Of a stretch of DNA of 64,000 nucleotides, positions 44,815-56,236 are shown in pieces. The stretch's first letter is position 1. Each line of letters begins with the position of its first letter. The notes beneath the pieces are model-generated. The model saw only the letters and a program-made list of their open reading frames with translations. It searched no databases and was not told where the DNA came from. Both the position numbers and the translations under genes were made by a program. The stretch comes from Myxocyprinus asiaticus (Eukaryota; Chordata; Actinopteri; Cypriniformes; Catostomidae), in contig NC_059382.1 in assembly GCF_019703515.2 (NCBI RefSeq), forward strand, positions 15,293,001 to 15,357,000, given 5' to 3'.

Positions 44815-44908
44815 GGGTGAAACTGGTTCCACCCGGAGGCTGTAGAACCTCGCAAAGGTGTTGGATGTTGCCCAGCCCGCTGCTCTGCAAATGTCTGTTA
44901 GGGAGGCA
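44815..44908 (-). pseudogene. Copy C recombinase remnant
   Basis: Only the last part of the recombinase survives: codons equivalent to DICRAAGWA through the Tyr-containing FARFY block and RVEPVS, then the 3' UTR. Everything upstream, including the Arg and H-x-x-R boxes, is deleted. The RNase H downstream region joins directly. Confidence 0.75.
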
Positions 44909-46667
44909 CATCTGGGTGGGCCAGTAGGGTGCTACCAGGACAACCTGCTCCTCGTCCTCCCTGAACTTGCACAGAGTCTGTGCAAGTAGGCTCACTAGGG
45001 GAAAAGCATATTTGCGCAGGCAAGGGGGCCAGCTGTGTGCCAGCGCATCTATACCAATAGGTGCCTCGGTCAGGGCGTACCAGAGCGGGCAGTGGGAGGA
45101 TTCTTGGGAGGCGAACAGGTCTACCTTTGCCTGTCCGAATCGACTCCAGATCAGCTGGACCACCTGAGGGTGGAGTCTCCGCTCTCCCTTGAGGGTAACC
45201 TGCCGTGACAGCGCGTCCGCTGCAGTGTTGAGGTCTCCCAGGATGTGAGTGGCTCTCAGCGACTTGAGGTGCTGCTGAATCCAGAGGAGGAGACGGTGGG
45301 CGAGTTGTGACATACAACAAGAGTGCAGACCGCCTTGGCGGTTGACATATGCTACCGTTGCCGTGTTGTCTGTCTGAACTAACACGTGCTTGCCCTGGAT
45401 CAACGGCCGGAAACCTCCGTAGGGTGAGCAGAATTGCCAGCATCTCGAGGCCGTTGCAAATGACACCCCAGGCCGTCTTGGAGGCATCTGTCGTGACCAC
45501 GACGCACCTGGAGACCTGCTCTAGGGGAACGCCTGCCCATAGAAATGTGAGGTCAGTCCAAGAGCTGAAGAGGCAGTGACAGACCAGCGTGATGACCACG
45601 CGATGTGTCCCGTGGCACCATGCCCATCTCGGGACTCGAGTCTGAAGCCAGTGCTGAAGCGGTCTCATATGCATCAACCCGAGTGGGGTGGCCACTGATG
45701 AGGATGCCATATGCCCCAGGAGCCTCTGAAAGAGTTTCAGTGGAACCGCTGTTTTCTGTTTGAACGCCTTCAAACAGGCCGGCACCAACTGTGCGCGCTC
45801 TTTCGTGAGATGTGCTGTCAATGAGTCCAACTCCAAACCGAAAAATAGATGCTCTGGACCGGGAGGAGCTTGCTCTTTTCCCAGTTGATATGAAGCCCTA
45901 GTCGGCTGAGGTGCGAGAGCACCAGGTTCCTGTGTGCACACAACACATCCCGAGAGTGAGCTAGGATTAGCCAACCATCGGGATAGTTGAAGATGCAAAT
46001 GCCCACTTCCCTTAGTGGGGCAAGGGCTGCCTCTGCGACCTTCAAGAAGACTCGAGGGAACAAGGACAGACCGAAAGGGAGGACCTTGTATTGATATGCC
46101 CGACCCTCAAATGCAAACCACGGGAAGGGTGTGTGTCAGGGTTGGAATTGAGACGTGGAAGTGCGCGTCCTTCAGGTCTACTGCCGCGAACCGATCTTGA
46201 TGCCAGACGCTCACAAGAGTGTGTCTTTGCGTCAGCATCTAGTATGGGAGTCTGTGTAAAGCCCAGTTTAGTACTCGCAGGTCCAAGATTGGCCGCAACC
46301 CACCGCCTTTTTCCGGTACAATGAAGTAGGGGCTGTAAAACCCCTTCTTCATCTCAGCCGGAGGGACAATCTCATCAGACATACCGGTGGGTGGGGCCTT
46401 GCGGCAGGGCGGAGCCTGAGGTGCCACCCCATGTCGTGGCCATACTGAGTTCAGGAACATCAAAGTACTTACCTTGCTCCTTGTGACCACCCCCAGAACA
46501 GTCTGGGACAGGGGAGGAAGAAGCCTGTCCTTGTGAACCATGGAGACTGTCACATCGGGGGCGGATTTGTGAAACAGCTGGGTGCTCAGGGGCGGAGAGA
46601 CTGCTGCTGGAGCACCAAACCTGCCAATAGAGTGGTGGACGGTGGTCGTGATGACGGCCGTGCACAC
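44909..46667 (-). pseudogene. Copy C reverse transcriptase-RNase H (damaged)
   Basis: Minus frames 46667-46239, 46063-45818, 45998-44898 and 45487-44774. RT entry: KKGFYSPYFIVPEKGGGLRP and LDLRVLN. The active site reads YPDGW instead of Y-x-DDW, so one catalytic Asp is lost. Thumb: FQRLLGHMASS. RNase H: TTDASKTAW, CNGLEMLAI, QTDNTATVAYVNRQGG and AADALSRQV. Two or three frame changes split the domain. Compared with copy A this copy keeps more of the RT N-terminus. Confidence 0.8.
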
Positions 46668-46679
46668 TGGATATGTGAC

Positions 46680-47400
46680 CCAGGGAACAAGGAAACTGCT
46701 CTTGCTGAACTCTTGGGTACTGCAGCCACTTGGGTATGCAGCATAATTAAATGCAAAGGTAACAAAAGATTCTCCTTCTGGCCCTCGACCGGGGGATGGA
46801 GAGGTCTACTTACCAGCTCCAGAGTAGCAGGTTTTGTCATCCCTGGGTCGCCTGTCTCAGGGGTGCTTCGAAGCCTTTTGCAGGTTCTTGGCGGCCGTGA
46901 GACGGGTGGCGTCTGCTTCCTGGGGTGGGATGCGGCAGAGCCGGTGCAGTCACCGCAGGGGGACGCCTTTGGTGACGAGCAGACGGGGTGCGGGATCTTG
47001 AGCTGCGCCGGGGCAGGATGTGCCGGATAACCTCCGTCTGCTGCTTCACCACTGAGAACTGCTGGGCAAAGTCCTTGGTGTCGCTGGACTGGCCAACTTG
47101 GGAATGGGAGGTCCGTGGGGGGATACCCAGCAGAGATGGTCTCACTGTGGTCCCCAAATCGCCCCCAGTGCTAGCAGCGCTTCAACCGTGGGTTGAAGGA
47201 CCAAGGCGGGGAGCCTCTGGGGTGGCTTGCTTTCTTACAAAGGTAAGCCGCGACCGCATCGTTGCCATGGACATGTTCTCGCAATGAGTACATGATCCAT
47301 CCACGAACGCTGTCTCCGCGTGAGCAGTGCCCTGACATGAAAGACAATGATCGTGACCATCCGAAGGCGAGGAATAACACACAAAGGAAAGGCATCTTTA
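46680..47400 (-). pseudogene. Copy C gag (internally deleted)
   Basis: The N-terminal Cys/His segment (DGHDHCLSCQG, HAETAFVDGSCTHCENMS, near 47270-47370) and the C-terminal KQQTEVIRHILPRRSSRSR (near 47020) remain. The middle blocks seen in B and D (CPQSAATW, AYSAAGQA) are missing. Confidence 0.7.
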
Positions 47401-47617
47401 AAAAGACGTGTCTTTAAAGAGACGTTCCGTGTGTGCTGCTCTTTTAGAGAAATATACTCTTTTAGAGAAATATACTCTTTTATTTCTGCCAAAGCGCCCA
47501 GGGGCATTCTCTGCAGTGCACTAGTGCAGAGGGTGGAAAAGCTGCTGAAATGCGCCATCAGATCCAGCAGAGGTGAATGAACAGTCGTGGGAATTCAGCT
47601 CAGTGAGCATGACCGTT

Positions 47618-47805
47618 CGGCTCCGAAGAGAAAATCTGAATGAGTGGTTGCATACCAGCTCCTTTTATACCCGTATGTCCAGGGGAGTGGCATGCAAATA
47701 CCACTCGCCAATTTTCATTGGCCTTTTATCAAAGACCAGAGGTGTCTCGGGCTCCCAAGAGTGACCCCTAGTGTCACTACATCGACACAATTTCGAGTGA
47801 GTGAC
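47618..47805. repeat. Copy C inverted terminal repeat (5' side)
   Basis: Inverted copy of the 3' ITR, complete here. CCTTTTATAC at 47661-47670 is a minus-strand TATA box. Confidence 0.85.
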
Positions 47806-47817
47806 AGATAGGGAACA

Positions 47818-49204
47818 GTTAATAGCTTTAGTAACACATAAAATACAAATCTCTAAACTGTAATTATGCCAGAATGATGCCAGAATTAATTTAATAAAGT
47901 GAAACATGTAACATAGCTGGATAAAGGAATTTGTACCTTGATTTATCTTGAATTAGAGCAGCAATCTTCTTTGTGTTGCTAATGAAATACGGAAATGTAA
48001 TAAGCAATGTCTACCACTAGGTGTCAGAGGGCACACAGCAATGGATGGTACTTCTAAACACTTTGTGATTTGATGTGCAATAGCAGCGACCGGCAGAACG
48101 CCAGGAGCATCATCTCAGTTTAATGGATGTAATCAGACCCTGTACAAGAAGAACTTATGCATAATAGCGTGCATGATTATTTGAACCTGATTCCCCTTGG
48201 GGAGTACACTCAGGCATGCAAACACTGTGGTAAACAGACCAACATTTGTGAACCAAAACTCAGTCATTGGCGTGGCACAGCGCACAATCACCTAGCATGA
48301 TCGATGTGAACTGAGTAATCTTGTAACATGAAATATTGCTGCTTGAGAAGCGAAATTGATGCAGTATAAGGGATATGATGAACGGATAATTGAGAAGATT
48401 GATTGCAGAGGCCTAAAACCCCATTCACTACCGGCTGTACAGTATTGACGACTTCCTGGGAATACAGCTTTAGGAACAATTTAATGTGAGCAACGAAATA
48501 AAATTATATAAGAATAAAAAGATCTGCAGCTCTGCATTGCATACTGAAATGCAGGAGAAATTGTCTAGCTGGGAATTACAGCTTTAGAAACAATTATGTG
48601 AGCAACAGCATAAAATTATCTGAGAATAAAAAGAGCTGCAGCTCTGTGCTGCATACGGATATGCAGGACAAATGGATTTGTGATCAACATTGAATGGATT
48701 GACTTGCGTGAGTAGTTTTCTCTGGAGCTGTGAGAGAGTGAGAGACAGCTGAAGGGCAGTAATTGAGCTGAGTGGAAACACCTGTGCAGTAGAACAGGAC
48801 TGAAGCACTGGAGTGCGTGGGAATAAAATGGCTCCTTAAACTGAAGCTGCAATTGGAAAGACAGGTTCGAACACAACATTTAAAATGGCAGCCGCCAGTG
48901 CTGCAAAGTATAAAAATAGACAGCTGCTGTGGCAGCGTCTGTTGAATAACGTGATTATTTGCGATGGAAGAGCTTATCTGAAGAGGGCAAGTGCTTCGCA
49001 GCAGAGTTGCATTCCAGGTCTCTCACTGCATAGATCTGTTGCGGAAAGTGCATGGTAGGTCATCTGTCGAATGCATCTGACATGGATAAGTGGGCGGGGC
49101 CAAATGCCGGAAAGACTGTCGCTAGAGTGAGATAAGTGGCGGCTTATAAACTGTGCAGCCTGCAGGTTGACTGGCTGATTAGATGAGCAAGCTCCTCCCA
49201 AACT
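47818..49204. other. Gap with a diverged tandem duplication
   Basis: 48463-48560 and 48571-48668 are direct repeats about 108 bp apart (ACAGCTTTAG(G/A)AACAATT, GAATAAAAAGA(T/G)CTGCAGCTCTG, TGCAGGA(G/C)AAAT). About 48880-49200 is more GC-rich, with GTGGGCGGGGCCAAATGC, and may belong to an unidentified LTR or transposon. No gene is recognised. Confidence 0.45.
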
Positions 49205-49860
49205 TCAGTTTAAGAACTCCATAAATAGAAAACTGAAACAAAACCTCCACAATGGGAGAAACACAGTCCAGGGCAACTAATACATATACGGGCTGGAGCA
49301 AAATGGATCCAAACAGGAGACACTACAGACAGGAACAAACAGGACAAGGAAACAAAACGAAATGGCCCAGGACAGTGCACACGAGGAGACAAAAAAGGGG
49401 GATAAATCAACAGTTTAACAAGCAGGGCAGGTGAAATAAATGAACAGATAATGGGCAGACAAGGAGGCGGGGTATGACACAAGACTGAGAGACATGTGGC
49501 AAAACAGAAACAAAACAAAGCCACACACTCTCACAAAACACAAACACATGAATGACACAAGTGCATATCACCAGAAACTACAAGGAAACATGCGCTCATG
49601 CCAAACAACAGACGAGACAAAAGAATGCACGGCAACAGCAACAAAGTGATGCCATGCACTCTCACACTAGACAAAACCTGAGCGTACACCGCAAAGGAAA
49701 TGCCATGCGATGCATACAACAGGCGACAAAATGAGACGAAACATCTATGCGAGAGATTTGCCACAAATAAACAGGCACCTAAGACAGAAGCGGTCGCACC
49801 CCAGCACAACTGAAGATGGATCGTGACCCGGACGTGCAGTGCAAAGCGATCAAATTAAAA
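49205..49860 (-). mobile_element. LTR-like repeat, truncated copy
   Basis: A-rich on the plus strand. Matches 56310-57010 in order: CTCCACAATGGGAGAAAC against CTCCCACAAGGGGGAAAAAC; GGACAGTGCACACGAGGAGA against GGACAGCACACATAAGGAGA; ACAAGGAGGCGGGGTATGA against ACAAGGAGGCGGTGTATGA; and GCACTCTCACACTAGAC against GCATTCTCACACTAAAC. Likely a solo or partial LTR of a gypsy-like element. Frames on either strand are chance. Confidence 0.5.
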
Positions 49861-51639
49861 TACCATTCTCTTTAATGTGTCTGATTGAGTTGGCACAAAT
49901 TACAATAAGATGTAAATTATGAAGTGAATAAATGAAAATTTTCTGAAAAAGCGTTTTTATAAAAACCTGTTCCCTTACATGGTGCGTTAGCTGAGACCTT
50001 TGTCTACAAATATATGCATTTCAAATTAATTTAGTGTTGAAAAATAAAAACTAAATAAACTAATTTAAAACCTGTTTTGTCCCTTATCTCAAGAATCAAT
50101 GCGCAGTGTTCTGAAATGCTTCAGATCGCAATTCATAACTCAATGGCACTAAGTGTTGTCTCAAAATTGCCACAAGGGGCACTATAGCTGACATAAATGT
50201 GAACTGTCAACTTCTATGGTGTGTTTTCTCTTTCAATCCAACTATGGTCATGGCGGAGCTTCAGTGTGAAGAGAATATTGCTGAGCCAGTAAAATGCACT
50301 GTATTTATAGGAACCAAACTAATAACATATCCAGTTTAATGGCACTTTTGAAGGTAACTCTATTGCATATACTGTAGTATATTTCTGGCCTTATAGGCTA
50401 CCAAAGATTGCCACCATGGAAGGCCTTGTAGATGCAATGTGTACATGTGGTTCATTTACTCACATCGGTTTAAAACTATCAAATCATCCCAGTCTGAGCC
50501 TTCATTATTTTTCAAATTTATGGCAAGAAAATTGAATATGGATTTTTATTTTTGTAATAAATTCTGTATCTTCCATATCATCACTGCTACAGTCATGACT
50601 GTGCTGCTGAAAATACCAGCATTGCTGGTGTGCTGGTGTCTGCACCAGTCTTTTAAACTATCTTAACCAGCTTCATCACAAAGACCATGCTGGTCAACCA
50701 GCTTCATGAGCTGGAAAGAGAATGGATGCTGGTCCACTAGCTAAAGCTGCACCAAACCAGCTCAAACCAGCATAACCCAGCCTAGACCATCATGGGAATT
50801 ACATGCTGATTAAGCTGGTCTTTGTAGCACAATAATGGACCCTATTCACACTTCTGGGTCTTGGAACACAAAAGTAAAGGATTGCAGGGTAAACCTCGAC
50901 AGCTGTGAATGGGAGTGAATGGGAGACCACGTCAAATATCATATGTTCCATTAGCTTGCTGAAACTCCACACAACTGACTGGAAAACAAATGGGAATTTC
51001 TCAGAATTCACCATTTAGCCAGCAAAAGGAGTTGCACACAAGAATGATTATAATTCACAATGTCTACTTTAAGCCACTCTTAATTACTGGACCTGTGGCA
51101 CTGCAGTCAGTGCATGCACTTCCAACATGTTGAGCAGTACTGCTCATATGGATGCCACTGGTTCGAGTCTGACTTGTGAATTCTAACATCTCTTATCAAT
51201 AAAACAAAACGGCTCTAAATAATATTGAAGAAGACATCTGATTGAACAGGAAGTCATGCTCGCTGAAAAATCACAATCTCCTGTGTATCGCCATCCCATC
51301 AGATAAGGTAGTATGTTGCTCTGCCAGGCCTGCTATCTGCCCCCTGTGTTGTAATCCCCTTCTTAATCTGTCCATTATGGAGCAGTGAAACTGTGCATGT
51401 CAACAGGGCTTGGGTCTCAGGGCTCTGGATCAATAAAATCATACACGGGGGGTGGTTCCACAAGCACCGTGGGCCTTGTGTGGCAGGGGACACGTCGATA
51501 CTGCCAATTGGGTATTAAAGAGCACTCTGTCAGCCGGCGGTCACTGAGGGCCCCAGCACACAAGACCCTGGGGGGTGCTGGGCAACCTCTAGTGTGTATA
51601 AACACTGGGACCCTCCCCAGTCTGACACACCAACCCTCC
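49861..51639. other. Gap with an ACCAGC-rich dispersed repeat
   Basis: At 50617-50823 the motif (A/C)CAGC/GCTGGT recurs at least a dozen times in both orientations, a known texture of a cyprinid dispersed repeat. At 51100-51180 a GGTTCGAGTCTG box-B-like motif occurs, but no convincing box A. About 51380-51640 is GC-balanced with ACACGGGGGGTGGTTCCAC and GTGCTGGGCAACCTC; its frames (51385-51642) show no domain. Confidence 0.4.
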
Positions 51640-51775
51640 TGAATATTATAATAATAATAATAATAATTTTATTTATTTATCACACATTATACATTTGCAC
51701 ATATACAGTGAAATCCTTTTTTTCACATATCCCAGCTAAGCTGGGGTCAGAGTGCAGGGTCAATATTGGCAGGTG
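51640..51775. mobile_element. Dispersed fish repeat, probable retroposon 3' end
   Basis: (ATA)n, then TTTTATTTATTTATCACACA, ACATATACAGTGAAATCC and CACATATCCCAGCTAAGCTG, GGGTCAGAGTGCAGGGTCA. This combination is a familiar teleost repeat in antisense orientation. It is truncated after CAGGGTCA. Confidence 0.6.
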
Positions 51776-51929
51776 AGGTGACGAAGAACCTGCTGAGAAC
51801 CGCAGAGAGGCTGTGCGAAAGGACAATCAGAAAAAGAGACACTTAGACAAAGAGAGGGAGAATTCATTTTACTTCACACCCTCAGAAACCAATCACTGCG
51901 TTGATCACCATACTGAAAATAATATATTA

Positions 51930-53896
51930 TTTTCAATATTGTCATCATTTACTCAACCTAATTTTGTTTCTAAACCTTTGTAACTTTCTTTCTTATGTGG
52001 AAGATGGCAGAATAAAAACTTTTGTGCTGTCACCATTTATTTTCATTTTAAAGAAGCAAAAGCAATAAAAGTGAATAAAGACTGAGACTTAAGGCCAATG
52101 TATACTTTGGTTGTCCACATTGATGACTGAAACATGCAAAGCATGCATGACACAAATTTCAGCTTTAGCACAGTCTGCACGGACTCACCGTGTACGGGCC
52201 AAGATTTTCTCAACACGCAGACAGTGTTCGTCTGTGCACGTCGTTGGCTTGGCGTATGCACCTGCCTTTGACTGTACTAAAAGAGTATCACAAAGCAGTC
52301 GTAGTGCTCATGCGTCGAATGCATTCATATTCGCTCACGGTCAAAAGAGTATACTTAGAAAGGGTGAGCGCTCCACGGTGTGTGAGACGACCCGGAACAC
52401 GGAAACAAAAGGATACCCGAGCCTTAAAGGGATCATGACATACTCTTTTTTTTTTCTTTTTTTTTTTTTCTTTTTTTGATTTTTTTTTTATAATTTTATT
52501 ATTTTCCATGAGGTCCACTCATAATGTCAGTAAAGTTTTTTTTGCACCAAAATAATTTAATAATATATTATCTTTTTCCACCCTGTCTCTGGCCCTCTGT
52601 CTGAAAGCTCAGTTTAAAGTTAACTGGCACTTTAAGACTTCAGTAAAACGCCCACTGTTATGACTGGCTACCTTCACTGCAGTCCCTCAAACACAGCTAT
52701 ATTTGAAACTCAACTGGAAGAAAATGAACAAGCCTCACATCATAATTTATAAAACTACATTTCAGGGTTAATACATAATGTACACCCAACACATTTCATC
52801 TGAATGTATCAAAATGTTCACTCAAGCACAGCAACTATCAAACAGTCATGACATTTGAAACATTCGTGAATGAAACTGTTTACTCACGGGTCTGGTAGTG
52901 TTTAACTGCCCCATCTTTCAATAACAGTTCCTTTGCAAAGCTTGAATCATATTGTGACTGGTTTATAAGCAATCCACTCTGATATGAGCCAAAAACATAA
53001 AATCCATGCTGAAATGTTCTGAATATGCAAATGTAATACAGTCCATTGTGATGCTGGGTGCTCCAACAGGCAGAGACGATGCTCTTCACAGGAGCAATCT
53101 CTCACATCTTTTGTTTTTGTTTACACACAGAACTGCATGTGTTTCTCCCAGTTAGTGGCTGCAGCTGAATGAGACGTGTTTTTAAAAGTTGCGCTTGTAC
53201 CGCTCTTAAAACTTGGCGCACGTCGCCGGAAACACATCAAAACAATAAAACACAAAAGACCAACAATTAAATATAGCACAGATGGGTGCAGAAACGGTCC
53301 AGGACACCTTCAAAACAAAAGGAAACAGTGCAGCTGAATGAAACACAGTGGAGGTCTCCTATATAGAGTTCAAACTTGATATCGTGTCTTTTAAAAGCAG
53401 CACAAGATGCGTGATAATGGTCAAAGCTGTTCATCTAGTGTAGAAAAAAAATGTATCTCCCATGAAAGGCCCATCTCTCTCCACTTCACCTGTGAATGAC
53501 TGTGAACCCCAGTGGCCAATGGTGCAATGACAAAAAATAGGCGTTGATGTCTTGCTGGAGGCAGTCATATGCAGATGTACTTGGTCCTTGTGACGACACA
53601 AGTTCCACAAATTCCAAACGGCCGTTTCTAGAGCCTGGTTTAAATAAATGCTATTTTTCTATTAAAGACGAAGTTTTCAGTTCTGAAACTTACAGTATGT
53701 TTTTATAGCACAATGATCTCTTATATGTCAAAAGATTAAAAAAAAATTGATTTCTCATGTCATGACCCCTTTAACAAACTGCCTATTTTCAAATTGTTTT
53801 GTTCTGTGTAAGATAGAAAGTCATACTGGTTTGGATCAACATGAGGGTGAGTAAATACTGTAAGAAATAAAATTTTGGGGTGAACTATCCCTTTAA
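51930..53896. mobile_element. Inverted-repeat MITE split by other elements
   Basis: The left half, 51937-52080, has GTCATCATTTACTCAACC and GTAACTTTCTTTCTT. The right half, 53775-53896, has AGAAAGTCATACTGG, GAGGGTGAGTAAA and ends GGGTGAACTATCCCTTTAA. The two halves belong together in sequence and orientation; the 1.35-kb TTAA-flanked element and about 340 bp of other sequence lie between them. The left terminus itself is decayed. Confidence 0.65.
52424..53774. mobile_element. TTAA-flanked non-autonomous transposon
   Basis: Left end TTAAAGGGATCATGACAT and right end, reverse complement TTAAAGGGGTCATGACAT, match at 17 of 18 positions. TTAA is at both edges (52424-52427, 53771-53774), which fits piggyBac-type insertion. 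A T-rich tract follows the left end. The interior has no transposase. It is 1,351 bp. Confidence 0.75.
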
Positions 53897-54086
53897 ATGC
53901 TCAGTGTATTTTGTTCTATTGCATTTTATTATATTCAGTATATTGTACCTTGCTATTATTTTATTACCATTGCTGATACCTTATTTTCATCTGTGTGTGT
54001 GTTGATGCTTTGGCAATAGTATATGTAAAAACAATCATGGCAATATAGTATGCTGAAATGGAGAGAAAAATAACAGTTAGAAACAG

Positions 54087-54160
<74 letters not shown>

Positions 54161-55506
54161 CCTATACAAAATTCTACTTCACTGCTAAGAAGCTGTATTT
54201 CCCTGTCCTCTCTGTCTGTAATTAACCGGCTCAATTACAGCAGCTCACTTGGGCTGTCAGATTTTCTCAAATCCTTACTCCCATCCACACAATATCTTGG
54301 CCTTCATCTACTGTGAGTAGAAGATGTTTGGCTAGCTGAAGAATTAGTTAAAAAAAAAATAAAAAAATAGCCAACAACCTTTCAGCATTGCAAAGGGTCT
54401 GACTACAAGGCAGTCTAAATAAAGTGGCTAGTCTTTGTGTATGTGTGTCTTTTGAGGGTCTTAAATATATGCTAGTGTGTGTCAGTGCAGAAGAGGTGAG
54501 AAAGGCCAGTGAATTATAGCTCTGGGCATGGCTAACTCATTTCTACCCTTGCTTTGACCCCGTGGCCTCCAGGGCTCATTAACCTCCCTTCTCATCATCC
54601 CATGCAGTAGAGGCCAAAAGCAGAGTGGCTGGGGGGGGGGGGGGGTGTTAGATGTTGAATGGAGGGGATCTCTGTGGTAAAAGCAGCGGAGGTGACCATC
54701 TCACCCCTTGTTTTAACCTCTTCAACCATCATTTATTCTTTTATTACCTCCATTGGTTATGTGTATGGCTACAAATCTCCAGCATGCTCCTAAAGCTGTC
54801 AGGGCAGCCCCAGGCCTGTGGCAGTCAGCACGGTCACCTTCATTAGAGCTAGGGCCAGAATAGATGCCACACACTCTTGTCACACACAAGGATGCAGATG
54901 TACACACATATGCACATACAGTATCATGCTTATGGAGCTCAATGAGAACAAAAGAGGTACTGCCTATGGCCACGTTAACACCAAAACATTTACATTTGAA
55001 AATGCATTGATTTAGCTTTGTTAATGCCTCTCATCCACCCTGGAACGAAAAAAACAAACAAAAAAAGATACTCAAGAAACTTGAAAATGCTCTCTATTGC
55101 CACATAGTTTGGAAAAAGAAGATGCTAGTGCCAATATGATTAGCCACTCTTAATTCTGCAAGTTGATTAAGACTCCCCTGGGAGAAACAAACCCACCCTT
55201 CTTCCATCGCTTGCCACTGTGACAGTATATCTGAGAAATGCACCCTGATGGAGCCCATGAGACCATCAGCTCAGTAACATGAAAACACAGTGACCTCCAG
55301 GATGTGACCAATGGGCTGTCCACCTCTCACATCTCCACTACACATGGTGATGCTTAGCTCTGTTAATTCAAAGGTGTGTAGAGTATTAAATGACGTGACT
55401 GATCGGAATTAATGATCAGAAAACATGTAACACATAAAAATGAACAAATAAACTAATACATTATACATGTGTTCAATGAAAAGTAATAATAACCTAAGAA
55501 ATAACA
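53897..55506. other. Gap with (GA)n and G-run, no gene seen
   Basis: (GA)n at 54092-54157, a G-run at 54631-54645 and balanced, repeat-free sequence at about 55140-55380. No domain in any frame; the minus frame 53956-54234 is a product of the GA tract. Confidence 0.5.
54092..54157. repeat. (GA)n microsatellite
   Basis: About 32 GA units, purines on the plus strand. Confidence 0.95.
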
Positions 55507-55857
55507 TTGCTTTCCAAAAAGGACATAAAGGCAGCATAAAAGTAATTCATGCGACTCGAGTGGTTTAGGACTTTTTATAAGTTTCTCACTCAAAGTGAGC
55601 ATATTACTTCAGAAGACATGGATTAAACCACTCGAGTCGTATGGATTTCTTTTATGCTGCCTTTATATCCTTTTTGGAGATTGAAAGTTTGGGACCCCAT
55701 TGACTTATATTGTATGGACTAAAACACATTCTTCAAAATCTCTTCATTTGTGTTCCGCAAAAGAAAGAAAGCCATATGAGCCATATGAGTTTGGGATGGC
55801 ATGAGGGTGAGTAAATAATGAGAGAATTTAAATTTTTTGGGTGAACTGTTCCTTTAA
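55507..55857. mobile_element. Inverted-repeat MITE, left-truncated, with a strong stem-loop
   Basis: The right terminus is GGGTGAACTGTTCCTTTAA. The inner stem pairs 55516-55570 with 55624-55677 (CCAAAAAGGACATAAAGGCA against TGCCTTTATATCCTTTTTGG, and ACTCGAGTGGTTTA against TAAACCACTCGAGT). The left outer arm is missing. Confidence 0.85.
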
Positions 55858-56236
55858 CGAATAGAACCTTATTGTACAGTGTTACCAGATAATCTCTTAC
55901 TCTCTCTTTTGCTCTCAATATCACTTTCCGTCACTTTTTCTCTCTTATTGTCTTTTTTAAAAAGAGGTGCAGGACAAGGTTTACTGCTGCATCCTGCTGC
56001 GTCCAGTGAGGTGTTAGCAGATTGGATGGCATGAGCATGCTGATCCAGTGCCAGCAGGTCAAAGGTAGATGCCGGCACTGTCTTGGCACAGCGCCCCATG
56101 CCCTGTCTAACCATATCAACCACACCACCACTCAAATGCCCAGCATCAGCCATGCTGGCACAGAGGGAGAAAGTCACACAATGTGAGAAGCCATTTTCTG
56201 TGTTTTCATATGTTAGATCTGAGGTTAAAAGGTTGT
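55858..56236. other. No gene seen
   Basis: Mixed composition with a GC-balanced part around 55970-56150. Minus frames (55869-56177) show no recognisable domain. Confidence 0.5.

Larger units (their letters stand above)
43754..47817 (-). mobile_element. DIRS retrotransposon copy C (recombinase-less)
   Basis: A 4.06-kb minus-strand DIRS copy of the same subfamily as B, with both ITRs and the internal complementary region. Order 5' to 3': 5' ITR, shortened gag, RT and RNase H, a jump to the last codons of the recombinase, 3' UTR, complementary region, 3' ITR. The 3' ITR has lost about 40 bp next to GGAGCTGGTA (43940). Frameshifts and a damaged RT active site make it non-autonomous. Confidence 0.85.

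Noticed and set aside
51100..51190. Possible tRNA or SINE with GGTTCGAGTCTG
   Set aside because: A box-B-like motif is present, but no convincing box A at the right distance and no clover-leaf arms were found.
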